A program made the position numbers and the translations under genes. From RUG563 sp045590215 (GTDB lineage Bacteria; Bacillota; Clostridia; Christensenellales; Aristaeellaceae): a stretch of DNA of 64,000 bases. Shown piece by piece: positions 8,070 to 17,141 of this stretch. The notes below the pieces were generated by a model, which was given only the letters and a program-made list of their open reading frames with translations, made no database searches and had not been told where the DNA came from. Within the stretch, counting starts at the first letter, position 1. Each line of letters begins with the position of its first letter. The stretch spans positions 1-64,000 of the forward strand of contig JAZNQO010000026.1 of the NCBI GenBank assembly GCA_045590215.1, in the 5' to 3' direction.

Positions 8070-8816
8070 TTATTCCTGATGATAGATGCGCTTTAATTCT
8101 TCGGTGTCCCTGCCATCTGGATATTTAATCAAGAGTGGGGACAGCACATGAACTCCGGCAGAAACGCCTTTCATAGCCTCAATCAGCACAAGCCTTGCTT
8201 CTTTTTCGATGGTGCTGTGTACCATACGAATGCGTTTCACTTCCATCTGATATTTTTTCAGCGTCTCAATGGCTTCCGTTAGCCTGTGAGCAGGCAGCAT
8301 AAAGCAAAATCTGCCGTGATATTTCAGCAGCCAATGCGCTGCCTTTGCAATATCCTCCAAGGTGCATGTTTCTTCCTGGCGCGCGCCCTGAATGGAAGGG
8401 TAGGGGCTTGGAATGGCGGCTCCCGTTGCCGCATAGGGGGGATTACAAGTGACAAGGGTATATTGAGCATGAGGCAGAACAGCCTTGATTTCTCGCAAAT
8501 CCCCTTGATATACGGTAATGTGCGCTTCTGCTTGATTCAAAAGCACGCTTCTCTTGGCTCTTTCAGCTGCTGAAGGCAATATTTCCACCGCATCGCAGAA
8601 GATGGTCTTATTCCTGCCGAACAAAAGAAGGGGGATGATGCCCGTACCCGTACCCAAATCGCACACTTTGATTCTGTTTTGCAGCGTGGCAAAATCAGAC
8701 AGAAGAACGGAATCCATGCTGAACCGAAAATCATTCTCCGATTGAATGATTTTCAGCCCGGCAAATTGCAAATCATCTACCCGTTCATCGCTGTAAAGCA
8801 TCACATCATCCGTCAT
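8070..8816 (-). CDS. tRNA1(Val) adenine-N6 methyltransferase-like protein
   Basis: Class I SAM methyltransferase of 248 residues, YfiC/TrmN6-like. The SAM-binding segment is VCDLGTGTGIIPLLLF and the N6-adenine motif is NPPYAA. The start is chosen at 8816 because its ATG overlaps the stop of the upstream SpoIID gene as ATGA; a longer reading from 8846 would overlap the neighbour by 34 nt without reason. Expected product: m6A next to the anticodon of tRNA1(Val), inferred from the family. Confidence 0.86.
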   Translation of the reverse strand: MTDDVMLYSDERVDDLQFAGLKIIQSENDFRFSMDSVLLSDFATLQNRIKVCDLGTGTGIIPLLLFGRNKTIFCDAVEILPSAAERAKRSVLLNQAEAHITVYQGDLREIKAVLPHAQYTLVTCNPPYAATGAAIPSPYPSIQGARQEETCTLEDIAKAAHWLLKYHGRFCFMLPAHRLTEAIETLKKYQMEVKRIRMVHSTIEKEARLVLIEAMKGVSAGVHVLSPLLIKYPDGRDTEELKRIYHQE

Positions 8817-11800
8817 TTCGCATACTCCAAATATTTTTCCATGCAATAGCCGGTGTAATTCTCATGAATCACTTCGCACCAATCGTCGCCCACCTTGGTA
8901 ATCAGAACATATACGTTCTTTGGAATTTCCGTCAGGATTTCCGCATCCGTTGAGCAATAGGCACGCATGTTCAAAGAAGAACTCTGGGAAATCACTTTAC
9001 CGAGGATAGGTTCATCCAAGGTTTCCATGGTGGGGTCGATATAATGGTAATTGGAAGGGGAAGAAGGCTGCTGGGCACTTTGCTGATTGCCCGATGGCTT
9101 GTTGCTATCTGTATTAGATGAATCGAAAGAAAGGTAAGAGGTTAATACATAGCCTGTTACGCCGTTATATGCTACCTTGCACCATACCGTTCCCTTCTGA
9201 TAGACGGGAATCTTTTCATATTGCGGAATCTGGCTGATCACAGTGGCATCCACATCGGCACTCATGCGCAAGTTCAAAGAGCCGGAAGCCGTCTTTACCG
9301 TGGCATAGCAGACGATATTACCATTTCCGCTTACAGGGGCTTTGGTGGGCGCAGGCTTTGGCGTTGCTTGCTGGGCTGTGCCCGTGAAAGTCAGGTATTT
9401 GGTCATCACATAGCCCGTGATGCCCATATAAGATACTTTCGACCAGGTGCTGCCTTTGCTCAACACTGTTACCGTTTCATATTGAGGAATCGTGCAAAGC
9501 ACCATGCCATTGGCAGTTTTCCGCAGGTTCAGGCTGCCTTGCTGGGTTGTGACGATGGCGGTTTGCCCGGTTACAACAGGCGTTGATACAGGAGCCAGTG
9601 TGGGCTTTGCCGTCGCAGGGGCAGGGGTTTGCACAGGCTGTGCATTCAGGAAGGTTAAGAACTTCGTCATCACATAGCCCGTGGTGCCCATATACCAGAC
9701 CTTGCACCAGCTGGAACCACGCTGAAGCACCGTGACTGTTTCATATTGGGGAATGGTGCGTAGAACACGGCCGTCCACCACTTCACGCAGGTTCAAAGAC
9801 CCCTGTGCCGTAGTGACCCGTGCATATTGCTGTGCTTGGGTTGCGGGCGGCGTAACGGGCTGCGGCGTGCTGGTAGGCTTGGGCGTGACCTCAATCGCAG
9901 GCTTTTGCGTGGGCAAGGGCGTGAAAGCAGGCTGTGCTTCCAAAAGGGTCATGTATTTGCTCATGACATAGCCTGTTATACCGTTATAGGTCACCTGATA
10001 CCAATCGGTAAAAATGGCATGCACTTGAATGATTTCATATTGAGGAATAGTATCCAGCACCCGGGCAGTGGAAGATTTCCCACTCCGCAGGTTCAGGGAG
10101 CCCTTTTCCGTTGTGACCATGGCGAAACGAAGGTTGGCGGAAGGAGCCTGCGTGGGCTTGGGGGAGGGCGTGACTGCGTTTTGGGTATTTTCGATGAAGG
10201 TTAGATATTTTGTCATCACATAGCCGTGATAACCCTTATAATTCACTTCGCACCAGTCGGCTGTTCTTTCTTTCACTTGAATCACGGTGTATTGGGGAAT
10301 CTGGGTTAAGATACGAGCTCCATCCACCGCCTTTTCACGCAGGTTCAAGGATCCTTTGACCGTGGTTACACGGGCCTGCAAAGAAACCTCCTCTTCCGGT
10401 ACGGGAACGGGGGTGGGGATAGAAGGCTGATAATCATCCGCCGGTGTAAAATCAATATAGTCCATGGATACATAACCCACACGCAGCCCATACTGAACAT
10501 ATGCCCAATTGCCGCTTACTGAAAACACAGGCAGCACATATTTGCCGGGAACGGTGGTCAAAACGGTGCTGTTTTTCATGCTGGGAGCGGTGCGCAGATT
10601 GAGCGCATTGGAATTAACCACCTTGCCATAGCCATACAAAACGGTCGGGGCAATCTGGCTTCCAGAAACCGTGCCATCATGATCTAAAGCATCCTTTGCC
10701 ACATAGCCGCAAAGGCTGCCGTATGTTACCAGATAATAGCTGCCGGATGCTTCGCAGACCTGCACCTTTGCGCCCTTTGGCAGTTGGGTTAAGGATGAAG
10801 CGTTGCCGCTTGCGCCACTCAAAAGGGGCGTGCCGCCGGAGGCAGAAATCTGTGCTTCATGGGCATTATCCTGCTCAATATCAGCAGGGGTTTCCACGAT
10901 GATTTCTTCGCTGCTGTCCTGGCCGCCAACAACGGGGCTCAAAATAGACCTTGTGAAATTATACTGCACCCGTTTACAGCCTTCAAAATAGAACGCTAAA
11001 ATCTGGTCGTAGGTATAGCCAATCTGTGCCATATACATGGCTCCTCGCTGGCTCATGCCAAGGCCGTGGCCATATCTTCTGGCATAGACGGTAAAGCCTG
11101 TGGTGGTTTCATCGACAGACCATAATTCGTTACTGCCGCTATTGATACTCATGCCGAGGGGAGATTCCAGCTCGCTAAAGATATCAAAGGTCACGGTTCC
11201 GTTGGAAGAAGAGCCGTTCTGGGTGTATTTCACGGAGAAATCCGCTTTAGTGTAAAGCTTGCTGGGGGATGCGTATTTGGGCGTATGTAGCCGGATGGCG
11301 GTAACGCCTGTGACTTTTGCCCCGGTGCCGAATTTAGCCGATGCTTTATTATTAAGCAGGGATTGTAGCGCACTGCTGCTTTGCGTGCCTGTTTTATTGA
11401 CGGTAAAGGAATTTTTCTTGGCAGCAGGGTTCGCCAAATCGTAGGGGTCGTCTTTCACTTTCAGATAGGTATGGGATGTGGAACCCCAGATGTTTTTGAT
11501 GGATTCAGTCTGGCCGCCGTTGGAAGCAGAATAATAGGTAGCGGTGAAAGCAGAGCCGTTCTTGGAAACGATACCTTTGGTGGCGTCCACTGCTGCCTTG
11601 CAGTTGGCATTGCCGGAGGGCGTGCCGGAATAGACCTGATCGGACGGCGTATCCACCACGTCATAGAGCTTTGAAGATGCGCCGTTCATGGCACGAATGG
11701 TATAGGTTCTGGCAGCAACGGCCTGCGCTTTCAGGGCTTCCAGACCAGAAGAATTGCCCATTTCATAGGGAACCACGCCGTAAAGATAATCCTCGATATA

Positions 11801-12280
11801 TACATGCACAATCACATAAAGCGTATAGCCGCTGCTGGATTTCTGGGAAATAAACTCAAAATCACCGGGGTAGAGGTTGGCAGGCACACGGCCTTGGGCA
11901 ATCTTGATGCCGTTGGAGCCGTCCGTTGCATGGCGGCGCAGCTTGAAGGACGTGCCCATATTGGTGGTGGTGCCGTTCTGGGTTAATTTCAATTGGCCGG
12001 TGGATGAGGAAAAACTTACCTGCAAAACAGAGCCGGAGGGGATGGCCTTTTCCGTTTTGCCGTTGACGGTATAGCTGCCGTTGACGGTCAATTTCAGGCT
12101 GGAAGGATTGCCAAGAGAACTCAGCCGCACACGAACCATGCCGTTTTGCGTATTGCCCACAGAAAGGGGGGCGGAAGCAAGGCTCACTTCCGCTGAAACA
12201 GGCAAAGCCATACCAAATAATAATATGAAAATAACACAGGCTGAAAAGATTCTTTTCCATGCTGTATTTTTGCAAAACAT
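8813..12280 (-). CDS. Secreted SpoIID/LytB-domain protein with eight SH3-like modules
   Basis: About 1155 residues. The start is set at 12280, where an ATG follows GGAGG and begins a clear signal peptide (MFCKNTAWKRIF, then a hydrophobic core ending VSA). The SpoIID/LytB domain spans roughly residues 130-440, with YGVVPYEMG (probable catalytic Glu of this lytic transglycosylase-like family) and HGLGMSQRGAMYMA. From about residue 490 to the end come eight SH3-like modules. Five in a row share the pattern GSLNLR..IPQYE..W..V.Y.G.TGYVM.K and are joined by Pro/Thr-rich linkers. It probably binds and trims cell-wall glycan. It heads a unit with two methyltransferase genes. Confidence 0.9.
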   Translation of the reverse strand: MFCKNTAWKRIFSACVIFILLFGMALPVSAEVSLASAPLSVGNTQNGMVRVRLSSLGNPSSLKLTVNGSYTVNGKTEKAIPSGSVLQVSFSSSTGQLKLTQNGTTTNMGTSFKLRRHATDGSNGIKIAQGRVPANLYPGDFEFISQKSSSGYTLYVIVHVYIEDYLYGVVPYEMGNSSGLEALKAQAVAARTYTIRAMNGASSKLYDVVDTPSDQVYSGTPSGNANCKAAVDATKGIVSKNGSAFTATYYSASNGGQTESIKNIWGSTSHTYLKVKDDPYDLANPAAKKNSFTVNKTGTQSSSALQSLLNNKASAKFGTGAKVTGVTAIRLHTPKYASPSKLYTKADFSVKYTQNGSSSNGTVTFDIFSELESPLGMSINSGSNELWSVDETTTGFTVYARRYGHGLGMSQRGAMYMAQIGYTYDQILAFYFEGCKRVQYNFTRSILSPVVGGQDSSEEIIVETPADIEQDNAHEAQISASGGTPLLSGASGNASSLTQLPKGAKVQVCEASGSYYLVTYGSLCGYVAKDALDHDGTVSGSQIAPTVLYGYGKVVNSNALNLRTAPSMKNSTVLTTVPGKYVLPVFSVSGNWAYVQYGLRVGYVSMDYIDFTPADDYQPSIPTPVPVPEEEVSLQARVTTVKGSLNLREKAVDGARILTQIPQYTVIQVKERTADWCEVNYKGYHGYVMTKYLTFIENTQNAVTPSPKPTQAPSANLRFAMVTTEKGSLNLRSGKSSTARVLDTIPQYEIIQVHAIFTDWYQVTYNGITGYVMSKYMTLLEAQPAFTPLPTQKPAIEVTPKPTSTPQPVTPPATQAQQYARVTTAQGSLNLREVVDGRVLRTIPQYETVTVLQRGSSWCKVWYMGTTGYVMTKFLTFLNAQPVQTPAPATAKPTLAPVSTPVVTGQTAIVTTQQGSLNLRKTANGMVLCTIPQYETVTVLSKGSTWSKVSYMGITGYVMTKYLTFTGTAQQATPKPAPTKAPVSGNGNIVCYATVKTASGSLNLRMSADVDATVISQIPQYEKIPVYQKGTVWCKVAYNGVTGYVLTSYLSFDSSNTDSNKPSGNQQSAQQPSSPSNYHYIDPTMETLDEPILGKVISQSSSLNMRAYCSTDAEILTEIPKNVYVLITKVGDDWCEVIHENYTGYCMEKYLEYAK
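9140..10400 (-). repeat. Tandem SH3-module repeats inside the SpoIID/LytB gene
   Basis: Five consecutive coding repeats of about 250-300 bp each, counting the Pro/Thr linkers. All encode GSLNLR at the start and a TGYVM.K.LTF-like end, and all show close nucleotide similarity around the TATGTGATGAC and ATTCCCCAATA-type stretches. Such a run could expand or contract by recombination. Confidence 0.85.
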
Positions 12281-12325
12281 TGGTATATCCTCCAACTGCT
12301 TCTTAACAATTTCGTAATCATTCAC

Positions 12326-12354
12326 AGTGTACCACAAAAGAGCCGGTTTGTCTA
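12326..12354 (-). promoter_or_regulatory. Sigma-A promoter for the SpoIID/SH3 unit
   Basis: Minus strand TAGACA, 17-nt spacer ending TGG, then TACACT (extended -10). It lies 46 nt before the chosen start codon, in the divergent gap with topB. Confidence 0.7.
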
Positions 12355-12405
12355 TGTTTTTCCCCTGTAAATTCATAGTAACAGCTTCAAAAAAAGGTAA
12401 AGATA

Positions 12406-12414
12406 TGTTATAAT
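12406..12414 (+). promoter_or_regulatory. Extended -10 promoter for topB
   Basis: TGTTATAAT: a perfect -10 with upstream TG, 27 nt before the topB ATG. No good -35 is visible, consistent with an extended -10 promoter. Confidence 0.65.
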
Positions 12415-12441
12415 CATGTCATACATGAAAGGGGATAGCAC

Positions 12442-14583
12442 ATGATCGTTGTTGTTGCGGAAAAGCCCAGTGTTGCAAGGGATATTGCAAGGGTGCTCCA
12501 TTGCAAGGAAAGAGGGGAAGGGTTCCTCAAAGGGGATCACTATATCGTCACATGGGCCGTCGGCCATTTGGTAACCCTTTGCGAGCCGGATGAAATCAAC
12601 GATCAATATAAAAAATGGCGCATGGAGGATTTGCCCATCCTGCCGGAACATATCCCCACCAAAGTGATCAACAAAACAAAGTCCCAATTTTCCGTGATAA
12701 AAAAGCTGATAAACGCTGCCGATACGGAAAAGCTGATTTGTGCTACGGACGCCGGCCGGGAAGGGGAATTGATCTTCCGCTTGATTTACGAACAGGCCAA
12801 ATGCAAAAAGCCTTTTGACCGGTTATGGATTTCATCCATGACCGATGAAGCCATCAAAGAAGGTTTTGCCAATATCAAATCCGGCACAGCGTATGATAAC
12901 CTGTATGCCAGCGCAAAATGCCGCTCCGAAGCGGATTGGCTGGTGGGGATGAACGCAAGCCGTGCTTTTACCCTGCGTTTTCAGGTGCTTTTGTCCATTG
13001 GCCGTGTACAAACGCCGACCCTTGCTATTTTAGTCAAGCGTCATAAAGAGATTACAGAATTCAAGCCTGAAGAATACCACATCCTGACGGCTAATTTCGG
13101 CGAATATACTGGCTTGTGGTTTAATCCGAAGATTGAAGGCGAAAAAAAGAATCATCACATTGCAACAGCCGAGGAAGCCCAGCAGATTGCCAAGGAAATC
13201 AAAGGGAAAACGGGCGTTGTGACGGATGTTCAGGTAGAAAACAAAAAAGACTTGCCGCCCCAGCTGTATGATTTGACCTCCCTTCAACGGGAAGCGAATA
13301 AAAAGCTTGGCTTTACTGCCGATAAAACCCTGAAAATCGCCCAAGAGCTGTACGAAAAATGGAAAGCCATCACTTACCCAAGAACCGACAGCCGCTATCT
13401 GCCTATGGATATGATTGGCAGGGCGAAGCTGACGCTGCAAAAATTGCCGCCTTCTTTCCAGCCGTTTGTTCGTAATATTCCGTGGAAAGAAGACGGAAAG
13501 CTGCCTTTTTCCAAGCGGATTTTTGATAATGCCAAGGTGTCGGATCACCACGCCATTATCCCAACGCCGCAAACGGCTCCGCTGGATAAGCTGCCACCGG
13601 ATGCCCGGAAGCTTTTTGACATGATTGCAAGGCGCACCATTGCTGCCTTTTATCCGTCGCATGAATACGACCAGACGAAGGTTATCACCAAGGTTCAAGA
13701 ACATTTCTTCCGCTCCAATGGCAACACCGTTCGGATAAACGGCTGGAAAGATGTGTATCCCATGGAAGAAAAGGAAGAGGACAAGTTGCCGCCGTTGCAG
13801 ACAGGTGATGAAAACACGGTTCAGAAAACCACCGTAAAGAAAGAATCCACAAAGCCGCCGGCTCCTCACACCGATGCTTCTTTGCTCTCTGCCATGGAGC
13901 ATGCTGGAAAAGAATTGGAAGACGAGCAGCTTCGTGAGCAAATGAAGGGTAGCGGCCTTGGTACGCCGGCAACCCGTGCCGCCATCATCGAACGGCTGAT
14001 TCAGGTCGGCTATGCTTCCAGAAAAGGCCGTGCCATCAGGGCCACGGAAAAAGGTGTTGCCCTGATTGATATTGCGCCTCCGGAAATTGCTTCCCCGGAA
14101 ACCACCGGTAAATGGGAACTGGCACTGGACAAGATTGCGAAAAACGAGCAGGATACCCAGCGGTTTATGCAGGGTATCCGCAGGCTTTCGGAATTTTTAA
14201 TTCAATACGCCAGAGAAACCAAAACAGAAACTACCTTCCCCGAAGAAATGCGCAAAACAGGGAAGGGGAAAGCACGTAAATCCGCTATCAAACCAATCGA
14301 AGGCATTGTTTGTCCTTTGTGCGGTAAGCCAGTTCAGGAAAATGAAAAGGCTTTCGGCTGCTCCGATTGGAAAGCAGGCTGCCATTTTACCATCTGGAAA
14401 AACTGCCTGATGCGAAGCGGCGGTCCGAATATCAGCGAAAAGCTGATGAAGCTGATTTTAACCGAAAAAACCGTCCGTGGCTCCAGCGGAACCTTGGTTC
14501 TGGATGAAAAGAACCTGCATTTTATCAAGCAGGGGGAAGAAACCCCGGCTATTTCCGTGCCCATCGTGTATCAGCGAAAATAA
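12442..14583 (+). CDS. topB: DNA topoisomerase III
   Basis: Type IA topoisomerase of 713 residues that decatenates and relaxes DNA. The N-terminal Toprim domain has MIVVVAEKPSVARDIARVL and ICATDAGREGELIF; the active-site Tyr lies in ITYPRTDSRYLP near residue 315. The C-terminus carries a four-Cys zinc-ribbon-like element (CPLCGKP...CSDWKAGCHF) near residues 632-655, as in the Firmicute TopB family. A possible ribosome binding site, GAAAGGGG, lies about 8 nt upstream of the ATG. A methyltransferase gene follows after 26 nt. Some conjugative elements carry topB, but no transfer genes are present here. Confidence 0.95.
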   Translation: MIVVVAEKPSVARDIARVLHCKERGEGFLKGDHYIVTWAVGHLVTLCEPDEINDQYKKWRMEDLPILPEHIPTKVINKTKSQFSVIKKLINAADTEKLICATDAGREGELIFRLIYEQAKCKKPFDRLWISSMTDEAIKEGFANIKSGTAYDNLYASAKCRSEADWLVGMNASRAFTLRFQVLLSIGRVQTPTLAILVKRHKEITEFKPEEYHILTANFGEYTGLWFNPKIEGEKKNHHIATAEEAQQIAKEIKGKTGVVTDVQVENKKDLPPQLYDLTSLQREANKKLGFTADKTLKIAQELYEKWKAITYPRTDSRYLPMDMIGRAKLTLQKLPPSFQPFVRNIPWKEDGKLPFSKRIFDNAKVSDHHAIIPTPQTAPLDKLPPDARKLFDMIARRTIAAFYPSHEYDQTKVITKVQEHFFRSNGNTVRINGWKDVYPMEEKEEDKLPPLQTGDENTVQKTTVKKESTKPPAPHTDASLLSAMEHAGKELEDEQLREQMKGSGLGTPATRAAIIERLIQVGYASRKGRAIRATEKGVALIDIAPPEIASPETTGKWELALDKIAKNEQDTQRFMQGIRRLSEFLIQYARETKTETTFPEEMRKTGKGKARKSAIKPIEGIVCPLCGKPVQENEKAFGCSDWKAGCHFTIWKNCLMRSGGPNISEKLMKLILTEKTVRGSSGTLVLDEKNLHFIKQGEETPAISVPIVYQRK

Positions 14584-14609
14584 GCCGTTTTGAGAGGGGG
14601 AAGCAATCA

Positions 14610-15485
14610 ATGAGTGACAAGTGGTCAAAGCATGTTCAGGGCATCTATACGCTCTATTTGAGCCGCAAACTGCGTTTCAATGATTGCTTCCGGGCGCAGT
14701 ATCTATCTTTATTCGATTTGCCGGAAGATGCTGCCTTCAAGATGCTGGATATCGGTTGCGGCCCTGCTGCTCCCACGGCGGCATATCGCAGATGGTACAA
14801 GAATGCAGAAATCTATGGCCTTGATCTGGATGAGAATTTCCTGCAATTCGCCAAGAATAACGTGCCCGGCGTGACATTCATGGAAGGCAGTGCAGAGCAT
14901 TTGCCCTTTGAAAATGACTTTCTGGACGTGACCATTTCCAATACCGTCAGCGAGCACGTCCGCCCGGATGCCTTTTTCGGTGAACAATACCGGGTGCTGA
15001 AAAAAGGCGGTGTTTGCCTTGTGCTTTCCGCAAGAAAAGGCATCAACATTCCTGCCGATTGCCTTTCGGACAGCGCATACGAAAAGGCGTTCTGGGAAAA
15101 AGTACACAGATATGACCGTTCTATGGAAGAATATCAGGTGTGCCAATATCCCATGAGCGAAAAAGAGCTGCCTGCCGTCATGGAAAAGTATGGCTTCAAG
15201 AACGTCCGTTGCGGCTATGCCGTCATTCCCTTAACGCCGGATGACCCCACATATCCAGAAGAAATGGCCTTGGAAATGATTGAATCGGGGAGAATGTGTG
15301 CCTTGGAAGCGGTTCATGCGGCTTATCAGAACCTGATGGAAAAAATCAGCAAGGAAGAGGTGGCTGAAATGTGCCGGTTGATTCAGGAAAAGTATGACCG
15401 GCGCATTTTGCAATATAAAAACAAAGAAAAGCAATGGAATACCAATGTGTCCATCACGATGGTGGTTCGGGGCGAAAAAGCATAA
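14610..15485 (+). CDS. Class I SAM-dependent methyltransferase, substrate unknown
   Basis: Protein of 291 residues with the UbiE/type 11 methyltransferase fold. Motif I is MLDIGCGPAAPTAAYR (about residues 46-61), the acidic residue is in YGLDLDENF, and the post-motif region is GSAEHLPFENDFLDVTIS, with VLKKGGVCLVLSARKG further on. The C-terminal third (about 190-291) is helical and not diagnostic. It follows topB by 26 nt after GAGAGGGGGAAG and is probably co-transcribed. The target may be a small molecule; nothing nearby identifies it. Confidence 0.82.
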   Translation: MSDKWSKHVQGIYTLYLSRKLRFNDCFRAQYLSLFDLPEDAAFKMLDIGCGPAAPTAAYRRWYKNAEIYGLDLDENFLQFAKNNVPGVTFMEGSAEHLPFENDFLDVTISNTVSEHVRPDAFFGEQYRVLKKGGVCLVLSARKGINIPADCLSDSAYEKAFWEKVHRYDRSMEEYQVCQYPMSEKELPAVMEKYGFKNVRCGYAVIPLTPDDPTYPEEMALEMIESGRMCALEAVHAAYQNLMEKISKEEVAEMCRLIQEKYDRRILQYKNKEKQWNTNVSITMVVRGEKA

Positions 15486-15717
15486 ATTGCCGTTTTTGAA
15501 TAGGGAAGGGGCATATTGGTTTTCAAACCTTCTTTTGACAACAATTACTTTTTACATTTTGATTTTCGTTCAAAAATTTTTCTGTTTAGTGATGAAATAA
15601 TCTATGTTTATTGCAAAAAAGCGATTCAAACGCTTATCAATCCCGGAATTTCCGTTTTTCTATGTCCATCACAGCAAAAGGGGAAGACCGGTTCTCTTAC
15701 CCTTTCACACGTTAAAT

Positions 15718-15747
15718 GTATTCGCAAAAGAAATCTTTTACGAATAC
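15718..15747. repeat. 13-bp imperfect inverted repeat next to a promoter
   Basis: GTATTCGCAAAAG, spacer AAAT, CTTTTACGAATAC: thirteen-bp arms with a single mismatch. It ends 2 nt before the -35 box of the recombinase promoter. It could be an operator or, given the neighbour, a recombinase binding site. Confidence 0.75.
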
Positions 15748-15749
15748 TA

Positions 15750-15778
15750 TTGACATTTTCGAGAGGGGATGATATCCT
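15750..15778 (+). promoter_or_regulatory. Sigma-A promoter upstream of the tyrosine recombinase
   Basis: Perfect TTGACA, 17-nt spacer, TATCCT. Transcription would start near 15785, leaving a leader of about 250 nt before the recombinase ATG. Confidence 0.72.
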
Positions 15779-16038
15779 ATAGAGGGTTTTTCTTGTTTTA
15801 CAGACCAATTTCTGTTTTGTGCGATATGCGTAAGATTCTTGCTGCGCAGCACAGCTTTATTCTCTTGTTCTATATTATTACTCGGCTTCTTGGATGTTTT
15901 TTGATGAACGATCGTATTTATGTTCATGATTTGTACTTTCGCTCACAGCTGTTTTTCTTTTTTCATGCAGGGAAATTCCTGCTTCAGAAAATAAAAATGG
16001 CTTAGAATCGATGCACTCTTGTAAGGAGGTTTCCCCTA

Positions 16039-17124
16039 ATGGCTCAACCGGTTTCGTATCGCACCCAGACGGACATCAAGCGTCTGGAAAAGCTGCGTCA
16101 ATTGGAAAAAGAATTGCCCATCGTCTGTACGGACTTTTTCCGTTCCATTGCTCAAACCACCAGCACGTTGACAAGGCTGGCTTATGCCTATGACTTCCGG
16201 CTGTTTTTTCAGTTTCTGTGTCAGGAGAATCCTTTGTTTGCTGATAAGGAGCCAAGGCTCATGGAGGCGGAAGACTTCGCAAAAGTAAAGGTGCGTGATA
16301 TTGATACCTTCCAGGATTATCTGACCCAGTATTACGTATCCAATGAAGAAACCGGCGAATCCCACATCGTTCAGAATCATGAACTGGGCATTATGCGGAA
16401 ACTCTGTTCGTTGCGTTCTTTGTTTGAATACATGTTCAAAAACGGCCTGATTGAAGCCAATATTGCGACCCTCGTTTCTCTCCCCAAGGTGCACGAAAAG
16501 CCCATTTTGCGCTTGGAACCGGAAGAAATGCAGAAAATGCTGGAAGCGGTTTATTCCGGCGATGGCTTATCGGAGCATCAGAAAAAGGTGTCTGCCCAGA
16601 CAAAAAAACGGGATCTCGCCATTATTTTAACCTTTTTAGGTACGGGTATTCGTGTCAGTGAGTGCGTCGGCCTCAATATTGAAGATATTGATTTTGAAAA
16701 CAAAGCCTTTGTTGTGACCAGAAAAGGCGGCGATCAATCCATGCTGTATCTGCCGGATCAGGTGGCTGAAGTGATGGAAAATTACTGGCTTGAAAGGCAG
16801 AAAATCACCCCCATAGAAGGCCATGAGAACGCTTTTTTCCTCTCCTTGCAGCGCAAGCGCATTACACAGCGAGCTGTGCAGAATCTGGTGAAAAAATACG
16901 CTCTGATTGCCGCCCCCTTAAAAAAACGCATCAGCCCCCATAAGCTGCGCAGTACCTTTGGCACCAATCTCTACGAAGAAACCGGCGATATTTATCTGGT
17001 GGCTGATGTGCTGGGCCATTCGGATGTAAACACCACCAGAAAGCATTACGCCGCCATGACCGATCAGCATAAACGGGAAGCCGCAAGGCGCATCCTTTTA
17101 CCCACAAAAAACGAAGAGGAATGA
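16039..17124 (+). CDS. Tyrosine recombinase of the Xer/phage integrase family
   Basis: Site-specific DNA recombinase of 361 residues. The N-terminal SAM-like DNA-binding domain spans about residues 25-150. The catalytic domain has the full set: Arg205 (GTGIRVSE), Lys229 (TRKGG), His301 and Arg304 (SPHKLRSTFGTNLY), His327 (LGHSD) and Tyr337 (TTRKHYAAM). AAGGAGG lies 9 nt before the ATG. It stands beside lexA without integrase-type cargo or visible att sites, so a resident Xer-like chromosomal enzyme is more likely than a mobile-element integrase. It could be XerC, XerD or a third paralogue. Confidence 0.9.
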   Translation: MAQPVSYRTQTDIKRLEKLRQLEKELPIVCTDFFRSIAQTTSTLTRLAYAYDFRLFFQFLCQENPLFADKEPRLMEAEDFAKVKVRDIDTFQDYLTQYYVSNEETGESHIVQNHELGIMRKLCSLRSLFEYMFKNGLIEANIATLVSLPKVHEKPILRLEPEEMQKMLEAVYSGDGLSEHQKKVSAQTKKRDLAIILTFLGTGIRVSECVGLNIEDIDFENKAFVVTRKGGDQSMLYLPDQVAEVMENYWLERQKITPIEGHENAFFLSLQRKRITQRAVQNLVKKYALIAAPLKKRISPHKLRSTFGTNLYEETGDIYLVADVLGHSDVNTTRKHYAAMTDQHKREAARRILLPTKNEEE

Positions 17125-17141
17125 TTTGTTCATTCCTCTTC
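17106..17141 (-). terminator. Terminator embedded in the ends of two convergent genes
   Basis: Perfect 12-bp stem GAAGAGGAATGA/TCATTCCTCTTC with a 5-nt loop. On the minus strand it is followed by G and six T, and those T lie inside the recombinase coding sequence. The stem is made of the Glu-rich last codons and stops of both genes. On the plus strand there is no T tract. Confidence 0.75.

Larger units (their letters stand above)
15486..16038 (+). other. 553-bp gene-free AT-rich region upstream of the recombinase gene
   Basis: No reading frame here has a ribosome binding site plus protein-like composition. It holds a 13-bp inverted repeat (15718-15747), a strong promoter (15750-15778) and, between that promoter and the recombinase start, about 250 nt of leader. 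The leader contains the perfect palindrome GCTGCGCAGC (15841-15850) and a GCAGG/CCTGC hairpin (15967-15982). No terminator for the upstream methyltransferase was recognised. Confidence 0.6.

Noticed and set aside
15718..15747. Chromosomal dif site
   Set aside because: Arms and a 4-bp centre do not match the usual 11-6-11 layout, and the sequence does not resemble Firmicute dif closely; kept only as an inverted repeat of unknown role.
15516..16005. Several small frames in the gap before the tyrosine recombinase
   Set aside because: AT-rich, Phe/Leu/Tyr-rich translations without ribosome binding sites; they overlap the promoter and inverted repeat.
12442..17124. Integrated mobile element suggested by topB plus a tyrosine recombinase
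   Set aside because: No transfer, relaxase, phage or att-site features, and the recombinase is tied to lexA; both genes have chromosomal-type neighbours.
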